Positions 11,660 through 24,925 are shown, counted from the stretch's first letter. The stretch: 64,000 nt of DNA from Branchiostoma lanceolatum (GCF_035083965.1 NC_089739.1:7614001-7678000), one strand, 5' to 3'. Numbers and translations are program-made. The notes: generated by a model not told the origin, from the sequence alone.

Positions 11660-13470
11660 ATTGAGTGAGTAAGTTTGTTAGTGAGTATAACAATATGGTC
11701 AAGTATGGAACTTTTTCTCTCTCTTTCGGAATGCATTATGTATTTGATATAGAGAATAAGACACGTATCACGTAAACCAGCTTGACCGCGGGTCGGTTCA
11801 CCCGAAAGCCGGGCCAGGAGCGATCCGATCTGAGGGCTGTTATACCTGCCGAGGAAACACACAGTTCAAAGTAACATGCACCAGAACATGAGAACAACAT
11901 CAATTCGAGTTTTCGACAGAGCAAAGCCCCTGTGGTATCATGAAATACAGACCTATCCGGAATACCCATATATCGAACGTTATCACGGCCAAGTACGCCA
12001 TAATTAGTAACATCCGCCATGTTTGTCAATAAATAGAAGCCCTCACTCCTACATGACATTGATGTATTGCACTTAACACCGTAGGCCAGACACAGGAGGA
12101 TCGGAATCTCGAAATACAGCCAATGCCTATTTTTGGTACCGTGTTTATCTATCTATCTATTTATTGGTTCTGCATGAACACGTTGCAGCCAGGGCAGCCC
12201 AACTAGCGAATGACTATTGTTCATGGCCGTACTGTGAGAAACTATGTTATGAATGTTATCAGCATATCAATCTTTGTGTGTTGTTGTTCTTCGGTAACAC
12301 AAAAATGGCTCTATGAAATTTCGGAAGAAAACAATCAATTTTCGATTTCCTGTGGTGATGAATGTACAGATGTGAAATCCAGCTAAGGACTCTGTGCCCG
12401 ATAAGTCGAAAATTGCTAATCAGTCACCCCAAGCCCCCCCCCCCCAATAAACGCCGACGAAGAAGGCTATATCTTCAACTTCACGAAACACACAAAGTAT
12501 ACAAGAAAGACGTTTTCATCAATGACATTCGTTTGAACTACTTGCACGAAAGTTTTGGTCGCTCAAATGTCACCGATTCAGTGGAAAGGCGTATGAGAAA
12601 AAGTTACAACCCTGTTAATTAGTAGATATGTTTTGGCCTGTCTACGTTGTTAATGCCGTCAATGTTATGTACGTGACGTAGACGGACGCCATTTTGCTGT
12701 TTACTCCAACTCTCATTATTTCAACCCGTTGCTCTTATGTCAAGAAATATGCGTCAGAAATACACATGTATAACGTGTAATGCGCATGTCATGATTGGCT
12801 TACATGAATCCGCATATGGCCACAACAACAGCGCGGGAAGGAAGCGGTATAGAACGATCAATAAAGTCTTCTATCACCAAATGTGACATCATTGTAATTT
12901 TCTTGCATTTTGCTGCTTCGAAATTCCTACCCTGTAACACCCTCCACTTTCTGAACGACCCTTGTACATTACTTCGCTTGTATTGCATCTCTGTATGACG
13001 TTAGTATCTTTGTGTTTTTCATGGTTATGGGCATTTCCACACGTTAATGATATCGCTTATCAGATCATCCCCGCGTGTATGATTCTACGATAAACACGCA
13101 TTCACATTAAAGGTCAGACTCTGCTGTTGCGTCCATTCGCGTACCTGGCCGCCTCAGACCGGTTGATTCACTGATTTCGCACGTCATTGGATCACCCCGT
13201 ACGTCATAGCTGACATCACGCCTTTGAAAAGGGGCAACCGGCTTTGGCGGGAAAGTTTTACCGGACGTATTGCCCACGTACGAGTTTATAAACATTACAC
13301 AAAACGATTTGATACAGTGTCACTTGTTGGAATGTTGTCAAGTTCAAAGTTTAAAAGGTGCCATGTTTGAGATTGACCGAAGCAGGGTAATATTGTGCTG
13401 ATTTTTTCACCACAAAGGTGTGGAATGGTTTTGGCTTGTCTGTCTTTCTGCCTGTCTGTCTCTGTATGTC
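11660..13470. other. Gene-poor stretch
   Basis: Contains a short tcta/attt tract near 12148-12170 and a poly-C run near 12436. No exon with both splice sites was found. Confidence 0.35.

Positions 13471-13474
<4 letters not shown>

Positions 13475-13534
<60 letters not shown>
13475..13534. repeat. (TG)n microsatellite
   Basis: About 30 uninterrupted TG dinucleotides, preceded by a gtct-rich tract. Confidence 0.95.
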
Positions 13535-13537
<3 letters not shown>

Positions 13538-13787
13538 CTGCGAGTCCAAATGACCACAATATGTTGGTATAATAAGGTGACTGGTGGTGGAAAATCGGAT
13601 TTTATTTACAACAGTCAGTTACCTTTCATCGCCTTGTTCATTTTGGCGATTCTTTGGTGATTTTCATAAATTCGGTGACCTTCTGGTTATCATTAGGTCC
13701 GTCGAAAGGTCGTTGACATTGTAAATCCGCCTTCAAGAAGATTCTGGACAAATCCAACCAAACCCAACCGCGGTTATAGGTTCCCTT

Positions 13788-14012
13788 TACTGTAAATGCA
13801 GAAATGTTCGTGGCGATTTAATTTCGAGGTAGGAAGAAAATGGAGTGGTTTTGAATTCGCGTTTAAAACAATATTAGTGCTACAGTCACACAATGGAACG
13901 GCTTTTCGCGATGGTTTTCAAGTTCGCGGTCAAGTCCCTTGGTTCGCGGTAAAGAGTTCACCGCAAAAACCGCGAACATAGGAACACCGCGAACATTTCT
14001 GCATTTACAGTA
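13788..14012. mobile_element. MITE with TIR TACTGTAAATGCAGAAATG
   Basis: The left end tactgtaaatgcagaaatgt (13788 on) is repeated in reverse complement at 13988-14012. The 225-bp body is rich in cgcggt and cgcgaac words. A related element with a variant TIR lies at 36278-36467. Confidence 0.8.
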
Positions 14013-14548
14013 ATCAAACCATTGTCTGCAAATCCACCGATGAGTCCTATCTATGATTTAGTCTATTCAGATCATTATCTCTAACCTTTGGCGTGCCTCT
14101 GTATTTATTTCCAGTACATTTATGCTTCTACCACGCGAAGAGGCACGGGTTTCCATACTTGTAGCCAAGGTCAACCAATCTGATTCAACCGGATCTTTTT
14201 TTCATCAAAGATGCCCCCTGTCAAGTTGTCAGTGAACTGCTAATATAAAGAGTATCAAGGAGGCTTAAGTTATGATAACTATGATGCTGGTTAGTTTGTT
14301 TTGGTCGTTCGCTCGATTGCTTTCGTCTGTTGTTTTATTATTATTTGTTCGTAATGTCTTTGATTTTTGTTCGTTTGTTCGTTTGTTAGGCATTCTCACT
14401 AGACAGGGACCGCTGAGCAACGGTCGAGCGACCAAAATGGGATTTTTGTGACCATATATATACATATATGTATATATTGAATTTTGTGACCATTTATTCT
14501 ATAATCTATTCACCATGCACGACATAAAATTATCACTGACTCTCTAGG

Positions 14549-15300
14549 CCAATTAGTCACCCTATTTTTGCCGAATTACGATCCATATCCCCGTAGAAAG
14601 GTCTGGTGGAGGCTACATATCTGTGTCCTGACTTGGTACACACAATTAAATTGTTGGGTAAGCACGTCCACCTAGTCTCTACCAGACTAACCACGCCGGC
14701 TACTCGTATATTATTCCCAAGCCAATTATTCACTTTTTTTGCCGATCAAACTCTATCCGTACCGTACTCCCATAGAAAGGCCTGGTGGAGGCTACATATC
14801 TGTGTCCTGACTTGGTACACGCTGTCTACTGGGTAAGCACGTCCACCTAGTCTCTATACCAGACTAACTACGCCGGCTATATTATTTCCTAGCCAAATAT
14901 TCCCTTTTTTTCCGAATTCTACGATCCATACCCCCGTAGAAAGGCCTGGTGGAGGCTATATCTGTCTGCCGGGTAAGTACGTCCACCTAGTCTCTACCAG
15001 ACTAACTACGCCGGCTATATTATTCCCTAGCCAATTATTCCCTTTTTTGTCCGAATTCTACGATCCATACCCCCGAAGAAAGGCCTGGTGGAGGCTATAT
15101 TGTCTGCCGGGTAAGTACGTCCACCTAGTCTCTATACCAGACTAACTACGCCGGCTATATTGTTCCCTAGCCAATTATTCCCTTTTTTGCCGATCGAACT
15201 CTGCTATCCATACCCCGTAGACAGGCCTGGTGGAGGCTACATATCTGTGTCCTGACTTGGCGCACGTTGTCTGCCAGGTGCGCACGTCCACCGTGCATGA
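14549..15300. repeat. Tandem array of five diverged units, about 140-173 bp
   Basis: Units begin with ccaattattccc-like sequence at 14549, 14722, 14893, 15031 and 15171. Each carries a cctggtggaggcta block and a cgtccacctagtctct block. Units 3 and 4 are about 30 bp shorter because they lack a tgtgtcctgacttgg segment. Confidence 0.85.
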
Positions 15301-15370
15301 TCAGGGCGTGTCGCCTCCGGCCGTTCCGGACTGGAAGAACAATACACAAGGACACTGACGCACGTAGTAC

Positions 15371-15486
15371 CTCCAAGCAGATCTCCAAGGGGGGAAAATC
15401 GTATCAGCCAGTCAGAATCTTCAGCCAGCCCTCGTATCATTCTGTCTGACTGATACGATTTTGCCCCCGTGAAAATCTGCTTGGAG
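15371..15486. mobile_element. Foldback MITE of the CTCCAAGCAGA family
   Basis: Starts ctccaagcagatct and ends atctgcttggag. Inner arms aaaatcgtatcagccagtc and gactgatacgatttt also pair, so the whole 116-bp unit can fold into a hairpin. It sits immediately after the tandem array. Confidence 0.8.
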
Positions 15487-15489
15487 ATT

Positions 15490-17040
15490 GGGCGCACGTA
15501 CCTAGGTACCTTAAATCGGCTGATCTTTTAGACGTTTGTTATCATATCATCTTCACACTTTCATTTTTAAGTTCATGATTTATCTGTAACTTTGTATCTA
15601 CTTTTCTTAGGTTTCTACGCTCTGCAACACTTCTGTCTGACGTGTTAGTTATCTTTTTGATCATGACTTGTTCTAATTATCTTCTTTGAAGTCGTCTCTG
15701 CTTGTTTCAATTATCTGTCCATCTGTCTGTATAATGATTTGTCTAACAATACGTTAGGTCGGCTGTGAAATTGCAAAATGTCATGAACGCGTTTAAAGGT
15801 GACAGTTTGAATGGTCTTGTTTTTGTTCTCGTGTCCTTTTTTAAGTAAACATTCAAAGAAGCAATTTGGATTTACTGAAGTTGCAAGCGAAACTTCGAGA
15901 ATGTATCAGTCTTCATGTACCTTGACACACTTCCATGTGGTGAAAAAAATGCTACAGTGTTTCTTTCTTCGCTCGTGAGAACAATATGACTGAGGTCGAT
16001 GTTCCGTCAACCCCATCTCTAAACTAGTCTCTAAATGTTGGGGGTGAGTGCCCTGTCAATGCACGGTTGTGTAGTGTAATTCAACCTGACATATGGAATG
16101 GAACAATGATTACAGGACTGGAAATAGTCTCGGTCGGTCTTCTTTGTCTTTCGGTCAATATAAAGATGAAGGCTGTTATTCAGATACATTCAAGGTCTGC
16201 AAAAGTGAATGGCCACTAAATGACCAGTCATGATCTGCTGAATGACCAGTAATGACATGACCTGACTGCACGCAACAATGAAACAGCGTCAACATTTGTA
16301 GTGTGGCTGAACCGCGCATGCAAAAAGACTCCTGCCATTGCCAACACTACTCATTCCTTCTGGATAATCCATCCACGTGGATAAGTCTTTGTGACCAATT
16401 TTCTGACCCTGTCAATATCATTATCATTCACCGAACCACTTCCATAACCCGCTGTGCCATGATTGGAACAATGCCAGCTATCGCTTCAAACACACCCACA
16501 ACACGCAGGAAGCCAAAAATGATACTGTTTAGTTTTGCTTTACAATCAGATTGTATGCTAGCTTTACAAATGTACTCGCATTGATAACAGAGATACACTT
16601 AGATATAGAGGTGAGGGATGCACTAAATCATAGGTCGGATTCATTAGTGGATAAGCAAACAGTGACGTCACACTGTGAACGACCTTCGGCCGAATCGCCA
16701 GAAGGTCAACGAAGTTATCGAAGTCGGCAGAGAGTCATCAAAGTGAACAAGGTAATCAGAGGTAACAGACTTCACCCCCTAACTAGATTGCTTTGCGACT
16801 CTTCTAGTTCCGTAGTCAAAATATCAACACTGATCTATGAGGATGTGTTACCGTGAAATTGGACACATGCACATAGACAAACAAGCCTACAACAATACTG
16901 ACCATTCCTCTTGGGTGAAGCACTTATTGGCTGTTTTCTCTGTATGTAAGAGTTGACTGGCCGCAGACCGACCCGGAATTCGATTTTTATGATCTTAATC
17001 CCCAGTCACCCAGTATAGCAATGCCTTGAATGCAGGAATC
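15490..17040. other. Gene-poor stretch
   Basis: AT-rich, with only small open frames that lack splice context. No supported gene or clear repeat. Confidence 0.35.
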
Positions 17041-17043
17041 CCA

Positions 17044-17045
<2 letters not shown>

Positions 17046-17120
<75 letters not shown>

Positions 17121-17226
17121 GCGCACACGCACACGCACACACACACACACACACGGAGGAAGAGAGACAGAAAGACAGACTCACACACACACACACACAC
17201 AGACAGACACACAGACTCACAGACAA
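17046..17226. repeat. (CA)n microsatellite with a CAGA/CACA extension
   Basis: About 105 bp of CA, then ggaggaagagagacag, then further CA and CAGA tracts. The His-Thr and Cys-Val open frames across it are artefacts. Confidence 0.95.
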
Positions 17227-18366
17227 GCCTATCTCTTTGCTCTTTGTCTGAAAATAAGGGCTGATCTAGCTATGCAAAACCCCACATTTATCAAGCAGCC
17301 AGTTAGTTGCGCCTTGGGAAATGTCAAGGACATATTTTCATCAGCCGAGCTGGTGTCAGAACAACCCTGGCAGTAACGCCTCTTAGCGGTAATAAAGGGT
17401 ACTGCCACAATGGACACAATCTCGGCTTGTCCTGTACGAGCAATTCCAAATTTAAGCCCCTGTCACACATTCAGGACCTTTACCACAACTTTGCTCCGAA
17501 CCACTCCCAGCCAAGATCGGCGATGGGTTGGTATTATATTAGGAATCCATCCGAATCCATCTAAGCAGAATATGACTTTCCCGACTACTTCAGACTTAAA
17601 TGCATAGGCGGCTGACGCATATGACGTTTAAAGACCAGTGGAAAACCTCCCCGACCAACTACCAACCACAAATGACCTTGCTCACGGCCGGCTAGCTACC
17701 AACCTGCTCCCAACCATGCACGGTCTGGAGAAGGTTGGGAGGCCATGTATGACAGGGGTTGATAATGCGATAAAACTCAGACAGTCATACATTTTTCATA
17801 ACATGAAATTTCATAAAATCTATCTGATGTTTTAAGTACATTACTTGGAGTTTAACTTCTTCTTTGGAGTCAGTGGCTTATAAAAAGTCCTACGTTCTAA
17901 ATTATATGTGGGTTTTGTGATTTTAGTAAAAATTTGTTGTTTTTTTGGCCTTCCAGCTGATGAAAGGCTGGGGAGATTGATTCGAAAAGCTTGATGCCTT
18001 CATTCACAGAATACAGGCATTAACAAATAACATGTATTTCATTTTTACAAATACATCAAAGCTGTCAACAGAAGGCTATAAAAATATATATCAATGCCCG
18101 AGGGATGGGTAAACTTTATTATCATATAGGTAGATATCGTTGACCAATCAGAAGGCTCCATTTGCGGGTCTGTAATCTTCATATAGACCCGAAAAGCAGG
18201 TCTGTAAACTTCGTACGGACCCGGTGTTCGAACGTTACCATTAAATGACAGGGGTTTTTGTTTTTATATTTCATGTTAAGACAAATACTACACAAATCAA
18301 ATACAACACAAAGTACTACTAACTACTATATGGACAATAGCTATATGATAATAACGTTAATGATGA
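17227..18366. other. Gene-poor stretch
   Basis: Contains a local gacccg-rich segment near 18180-18230. No exon could be supported. Confidence 0.35.
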
Positions 18367-18836
18367 TGACCCGCTTTCCTTCGGTCTATACGGTGTGATA
18401 AAGCCCCCGTCACAAATAAGAAATTCAGCTCGGCCGACGTGTTGGCGAGCTTCAAATGTGCATTTTCGGCCGAAGTACGGCCGACGTCCTGCCGATTACG
18501 CGGGCTTCGGGCGGTTTTTATAAATAAAAGTTGATCCAAATATTGGCCTTATACCAGGTTAGTCGATACTGACTTCGTCCATGTCTAAGAGATGGTACCA
18601 TCTCATAGGGGGATTTTTAGTTTTTAGTGTTCGACGGACGTCGCCCGAGATTTTCTTTGGAAAATACGGTCGACGCTCGGGCGATTTTGAAATTCGGCGA
18701 GCTTCGGGCGATCTACAAAGTCGGCCGACGCTCGCATGAATTGTGACGCCGGCTTAAGGCATGGTAGTTCCTATAACCACCTCATAAAGTGCCGAGGTCG
18801 CGAATTATCACACCGTATAGACCTAAGGGCGGGTCA
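18367..18836. mobile_element. DNA-transposon-like element, about 31-bp TIRs
   Basis: The left end begins tgacccgc and continues ggtctatacggtgtgata. The right end (from about 18806) is tatcacaccgtatagacc followed by gcgggtca. The ends match as inverted repeats apart from a 3-base length difference and a few mismatches. The 470-bp body is rich in cggccgac and cttcgggcg words and codes for no transposase. Confidence 0.7.
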
Positions 18837-19141
18837 TTGACCCTATATCACACGACACTTGTGGGAGTGTTCAGTCGATTTTGACACTGCATAAATACAG
18901 AAATAACGCCTCTGGTTCCACTGACCTCAATTGGACTGTACTGTATGATTTATTCTATGTAATTAATCGATTCATCAATCAAAAGCCAACGGTATAAAAC
19001 ATAAAAACTGGCAGTGTAATGTTAAAGCAAGCTAAGGCCTTAATCCCCGGCCCTATCTCACTGGACCCACGGCACGTTGTCGACCTCGCTGCGACCGGGC
19101 GATTTGACAGAGCTTTCAATTGATCGATCAATCGACCTATT

Positions 19142-19176
<35 letters not shown>

Positions 19177-20194
19177 TAATCGATCGATCATAAACCCATA
19201 AAAACTGGCAAAGTTGCCCTCCATGTCTATCTTAGAATATCTAAACAAACACCTGGCAGTGTAATGGGTCTTATAACAAGCTGAAAGGTAGCGCAAGCAT
19301 TGTCGTGATCAAAAAGGCGATTTTGACACCTAGCTAGGTGGTTAAAAGACAAGTCTTCTATCTTTTTTTGACGTGTTGGGGCCATGTGTCTGCAAGTGAT
19401 TTCTTTGTTTTGCTCCAAAAATGAAAGCGCAATTTTTCGCTTGCCGTACAACTCAGTCACCGTGCTGCGATCTTTGACCCCGCCGCCTGAAGTATCCGCG
19501 CCCGCGGCAACCATTCACCAATTTATTCCAATTTCGACCAATTTCCGCCGGATGGGCCATATTTCACGTGCTCCCTGGCTTTGAACGAGAAACTAGCACA
19601 GTTTTCACGAGCTTGCTTACATTTCCCAAAGGGATTCCCACATAAGCTCGCTAAATCATCAAAAAGAATATGGGGCACAGGCGATGCAGCATCTGAGGGG
19701 CTCATTTACGCGGGAAGCGGATGTGCCAATTCAGTGTGTCATCAATGAAGACGCGCGCGAACGTAGCGATTGTGCCATGACGGTGGAGGAACGGCGTTCA
19801 GGACAACACTTATCACTATGGTAGGTAATACATCAGCTAAAGGCTGTGTCTATATGATCACAGATAGACGATTTCAATTCGCCTCTTTAGACAGGAGCAA
19901 TCGTTCAATCTTTTACCAGAGGCCCAGGCATCTTCAAGCATCGTAAACAATGGGCATGGTGGTGTCTGTAGCTACCTTAGGCTTTGTATGGTAAAGTACG
20001 AATGTGGGGGTAAAGTATTCGTCTTGTAGGTAACTGTTGACGCTTGGACGTTTTAGAATATTTACGTTTCGTGATATTGATGTAGGTTTTTGGACATCCA
20101 TGAGATATGGATTACAGTTGTAGGTTATATTTAGATATTGGAAAGCTGCAGGCAGCTCTGACTGGGCCAGAGCTTGATGCATGGTTGGCCCGGT
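18837..20194. other. Gene-poor stretch with an (AATC)n tract and a CpG-richer patch
   Basis: An (AATC)n microsatellite occupies about 19141-19180. It is flanked by two diverged copies of an aaaactggca and ctggcagtgtaatg segment. The 19.48-19.80 kb portion is CpG-richer and ends with an ATG-containing stretch followed by a gtaggt donor at 19820. That could be a first exon but is not supported further. Confidence 0.35.
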
Positions 20195-20305
20195 GAGCGC
20201 CATGGAGTTTTAAGTAATTTGATTTCCATCTTAACAAAGCCTTCTATTTGAGCGCCATGGAGTTTTAAGTCATTTGAATTCCATCTTAACAAAGCCTTCT
20301 ATTTG
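20195..20305. repeat. Tandem duplication of a 55-bp unit
   Basis: gagcgccatggagttttaag starts at 20195 and again at 20250. The two units differ at only a few positions, so the duplication is recent. Confidence 0.9.
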
Positions 20306-20984
20306 AACGTTTATAGATAAAGCCTAAGTTACAATTAGTAGGCGTTGTCAGTGAAGAGTAGTACCAATTTTTTTGTCCGTGCGAATTTGACCCAAGATGG
20401 GTATCATCCCCCTTTATCTGGTATTGCAAGTGTATTCATAATTAACATGATTGTCCTTACTGAGTTTTATACTTGCTTTGCCTTACACAACTAGTTTTGT
20501 CTTGTTTTTATCTGCGATGCAGTGGTTCGAGATGTAAAGAATTCTAGACTAAGAGAATTTACTCAAATAACTTTAAGAGACTCGAATTGAAGGCATTTTT
20601 CTTTAGATCCCTTCTGTGTAATTTGTCCCTCGTTCTCTCCGCCTATTCCTGGCTCCAAGTGATGTCTTTTGCTTCCTTGGTGTTCGATCTCAATTCTATT
20701 GAATAAAGATACACATGTCTTCTACGTGAAACTAATGACAAAGTAGCTCCATGGATCCAGCAGAGTATAATAGCCCTCAACATGTTCGGTGTCGTGGCCT
20801 GGGCGGACCCAACATGTCTATCTATCCTAGGTAATTACCTTCAGCGTACTGGGGAAATAGAAGGTGTGGGCTCTCCAAACGACCTGTTGCCAGTAGCAAC
20901 GCTTCAATAAAACATCGTCTGAGCCTGGGGGGTTGACATTACCACGTTCGTGAGTAGACGTGTATTTCGGAACCTCACCGGGCC

Positions 20985-21388
20985 CAGGGCGTGCTCATTC
21001 AGACATTGGTGTGGCAAGAGCTTGCGATAGGGCTCGCGACCTTCGACGGATGATATTATGTCTTAAAAGCGTTTCACTAGCTTACTACAGGATGTTACGT
21101 CAAGAAGTCTCGGAGGAAATATCTATCCATAGCCTTAAAGCGCGTCTGACACTTTGCAGTTAATTAGTTTTAAGATCTCAGGGCGTGCTCATTGGGACAT
21201 TGGTGTGGCAGGAGCTCGCGCTAAGGCCCGCGACCTTCAGCGGATATGATCAAACCATCATGTGCAAAACTGGAGCTTTCCACTAGCTGTACTGGCTGGT
21301 CGTTACGTCAAGAGGCCTTTGAGGAAATCTCAGTATCCTCAGCCTTAAATCGCGTCTTACACTTTGCAGTTAATCAGTTTTAAGATCT
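20985..21388. repeat. Two-copy tandem duplication, period about 194 bp
   Basis: cagggcgtgctcatt begins both copies (20985 and 21179). Both end with cagttaat, agttttaagatctc. The copies have diverged by substitutions and small indels. Confidence 0.85.
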
Positions 21389-21524
21389 CCAAAGGATCCC
21401 CACTTCAATCATGGAGCGCGTTGTCTATCGAATAGAACTTCCAAAATCCATTACGATGCCTGGACCTGTTCTCACCCTTCATTGATCATAGTCTCAATTC
21501 TATTTTGCATTTCAAGAATTGTGT

Positions 21525-21800
21525 TTTGAGACGCGAAATTAGGAAAGAAGACCACGGAAGGACGGCTAAGATAGTCATATTTTGTGACGAGGAATGAGGA
21601 ATAGCGACCACAAAAGGATGGATAAGATAATTAGGTTTGCTGGGGAGGAATACGGAGAAGGATCGGACCACACAAAAAACGGCTTAAAATAGTCAGATCT
21701 ATGGAGGAGGAATGAGAATAAGGACCACGCAAGAACGGCTGAAATAGTTTGAATTGTTGACAAGGGATGAGGATTAGGACCCACGAAAGGATTGCAAGAA
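21525..21800. repeat. Diverged minisatellite, unit about 58-65 bp
   Basis: Four to five units share a gaggaatgaggaata, gaccac, aaggatggataagata pattern with substitutions and length changes. It ends just before the first proposed exon of the PDZ gene. Confidence 0.65.
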
Positions 21801-21855
21801 GGAAAAGGAGTTCCATGAGTTCCAAGAATGGAGTTACTCCGGCTTTATCCTGTAG

Positions 21856-22018
21856 ATTTGGCAGAGTCTCTACCTTCTACCCCACAGATCACCATAGAGG
21901 ACCGGTTCCGACTAAAGAACACACCGGTGTCTCCTACATGTACACCACCCACCCTCTGCAGGATAGAACAGCCGCGAAGGATACGCCTCACACCGGAGGA
22001 CAAGAAACTCGTTGTAAG
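21856..22018 (+). CDS. Candidate 5' coding exon of the PDZ-containing gene
   Basis: This exon follows a good acceptor (ggctttatcctgtag) and ends at the donor gtaggaac. The frame reads DLAESLPSTPQITIEDRF and continues, with low-complexity Pro/Thr, to RRIRLTPEDKKLVV plus AG. A second possible acceptor (ccccacag) would start it at 21888. An in-frame ATG at 21828 with a purine at -3 and G at +4 would instead make it the first coding exon. It ends in phase 2, which matches the exon at 28361 exactly (AG joins G to give Arg). I recognise no domain. Assignment to the PDZ gene rests on strand, phase and order. Confidence 0.55.
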
Positions 22019-23030
22019 GTAGGAACATGTTGCTAATTTTATTCGAACTAACTTATTTACTCTCCAAGCAGAGGTTGGTGGAGAAGACTCTGACCTTTTA
22101 ATCATATGCCCCATTTATTGGCCGCTCTCCCCACCAAACTTGTTGTGCCTTGGTAATCCAGTTTCCTCGCTGTTTCCGTAAGGTATGGTATATTTTTACG
22201 GGGAGGGGTTGCTAGCCCTTTCCCTTTAACGTGCTCTGGGCATCTCCTCGAACACTGGAACTCCATTTTACATCCCTTCCGAATGACTGGTGCAGCCCAA
22301 CCGAGATGCTCTTCCCAAAATTAGACCGAGGTCTCCCAGTTACCAAGTAATTTGAACCAGCAGAAGAGAGTACTCCCAGATGAGCTACAATGACATCCCT
22401 GTGACTTTCGTTTTGCCACAAAATATAACATTCAAATAGATGAAACTGGACAAATTATTTGAAGAGTCGGAGGTTTCAGATAGCATCCGCTGCCTTTCAT
22501 TAGTGACTGAAAATGAGCGCCCGAAGACAAGCTCAACTTGTGTTCACATAATTCACAATGGTGCGAAATTGGCATAAAAATATGTGCTTTGATAGTCCTT
22601 TGAGAGTTAGATGTCCAATCTTAATTAAACTTACAGGTTATTGAGAATCATCAAGCATGTATGAGATTAGCATGTAATAAGCTGGCAATGTCTCAGTAAG
22701 CCTCGCTATAGTAAGGGTTTATGCACGATGTATTTGTCTAATACATAGATCATACTCTAGGTAGAGGAAGCTCCTACCAAATCCTAATTCAGAAACTATC
22801 AACATGTGAAGCATGTGTGAAAAGTAGATTTTACTCAATACTATTTAACCTTGATTATTCATTGATACTTGCATTGCTTAGTGCCAGGCCTCAACCAAAC
22901 AAACTTTCTATTAATTTCTTCGTAGGATATCTTCTACATGTTCATAACGACCTCTTTTATTCATGATGACGAAATGACGAAGGCCTCACACATCGTTGTA
23001 GATATCAATACTGTATTAGCCACAGCATAA

Positions 23031-23228
23031 TCAGTATGGGATTTCCACGTTATAAGCAATAGCCATTGGAAACCAGTGAAGCATAGTTTCACCAATGACA
23101 GATCGCTGTGAAAAGTACGGTCTTTTGGGATCGCCTGATTGATTTAGTGCAGCTAACCCAGATGAGAAACGACCCTGCACGTTTGCAACGTGATATGATT
23201 TTTGAAAACAAGAGTCCTTAGGATACAA
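23031..23228 (-). pseudogene. Protein-like open segment, unidentified (possible decayed exon)
   Basis: The minus frame reads 60-odd residues with a natural composition, including VQGRFSSGLAALNQSGDP and SVIGETMLHWFPMAIAYNVE before a TAA-type stop. No ATG in good context and no clear acceptor were found. I do not recognise the family. It may belong with the two similar-looking segments to its right on the same strand. Confidence 0.3.
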
Positions 23229-24679
23229 TCGTCATCATGGTGTTTAAAAACCCTGAGAGCACCCACCCATCCACAAAAGCCTTACCAAAAGAATGGCCTG
23301 TTCCACAAGCCCGACATAGGGCTGCTTTAAAAAAATACTTCAGAATATTTCAGAATCAAAGGTTTGTCTAAAAGCATTAAAAATACAGATTTGTCTGTAT
23401 TGCTTAGGTGTATAGAATATGGAAACATAGGTTGAATCAGTCTATTAGGTGCCTAACATTACCTTGTCAGTTACATGTAACGCTATAGGTGTAAATATCC
23501 ACAACATCATCGTCACCAACGCTTAGATGGACCAAAATGCCAATAATGAGAATCATTGAGACTTAAAATGAAGATACGACCAGATTCCTGTGCTAAACGA
23601 ACCCTGCCCATGGATATGTCGAATGGAACAGGCTAGTTAATTAGTCTGTAATTAGTTCATTAGTCCCAATAGACACGAGTCAATGGTGATTGCAATAGAG
23701 GGTTGAACACGAAAGGGTAGAAGCAATAGCAAAAGGTAGATCTGTTGATATTTCTTCTTCGATAGAAGGTTATGTTTTCGGTTCTGGTTGGTGTGTGGTA
23801 TCAGTGAACAGGATTACTCAATAATGCCTTGGTGGATTGCGTTGACATTAAGTATATGTGGCTAATTCTTGCTTGATTAGACCTCGAATAGTCAAATTTT
23901 GGGCCTTCTAGTGGCTTGTTATAATACTGTAGTGAAACTTTTGGGAACTTTGTATCTTTTTAAGTTCACTTCACTTCACTTTTATCTGAAGATAGTACAG
24001 TCACCAAATCATGTGGAGTGATAGATATAGATATTCGGCTGACAACGACGTGACAGAGGCTCGGGCGGCGTTTGGCACTTGATACACTTCGCCCATCCTT
24101 ACCCATAACCAGTGGCTTAAGATTTCAGTTAATCTGTTATCTATATTTGATCCTTTCTACAGGAAACTGAGACATAACACTTTATACTTTGCTGCAAACG
24201 GCGCCACCCTCCCATTCTGTTTAAGCACAGTAACGAATGGTATGGGTTTTCATCGATTTTCTGATGCCATGACACTCCATGTATTGGGTGGCAGAACAAA
24301 ATACCCGGTTTTTAATGTCGCGCTATGTACTACTACAGCACCTATTAAGCCGCAGTAACCCATCAACTGGAGCGATGTCTATTACCCGAACACTTTCAAC
24401 TCTATACAGTCCATCCATTACATATGGCAACAAGAACTACTCATATTTGAAATATTATCACAATATATCTAACATCTACTAACATGATTCCACCAAGGTG
24501 TTCATAATTCCGCCACCCTGAATAAATACGTTCAAATCGCGTGGTCTCCAACCCAACGTCTCCCAGTAAAATGCACTCTGGGAGGTGGTGCACCAGAGAT
24601 ATCTTAAATCCACTTTTTTAAAGTGGCTGATTTACGAAACCGGGTGGACTAATGTTAATGGAAGTTATAGCTTCTTAAG

Positions 24680-24925
24680 TTATGATGCCCAAAGAATGCA
24701 GAAACACACTGTCAGATACACACCAGTAGCTCCTTCGCGGAGGTCAAAACTATCTACAGGCTTGAAGTTGTCTAAATTATGATAAACTTGGGCTACATTC
24801 CTGGACCATGGACCACTGTGAAGAATCGTTATAAACATCGCTGAGTTGCCTTCACCCTTGACGGCAGTGAAATCGAATCTGAGAAAAAAGTGGCTTCCCT
24901 GCTGACTTTGGCAAAAAAATGACAT
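24680..24925 (-). pseudogene. Protein-like open segment, unidentified
   Basis: The minus frame of 81 codons reads FFLRFDFTAVKGEGNSAMFI and then VYHNLDNFKPVDSFDLREGA before ending at TAA. The alternating hydrophobic pattern suggests a beta-rich extracellular domain. No confirmed start or splice sites are visible, and the family is unknown to me. It could be a live exon, a pseudogene fragment or chance. Confidence 0.3.
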
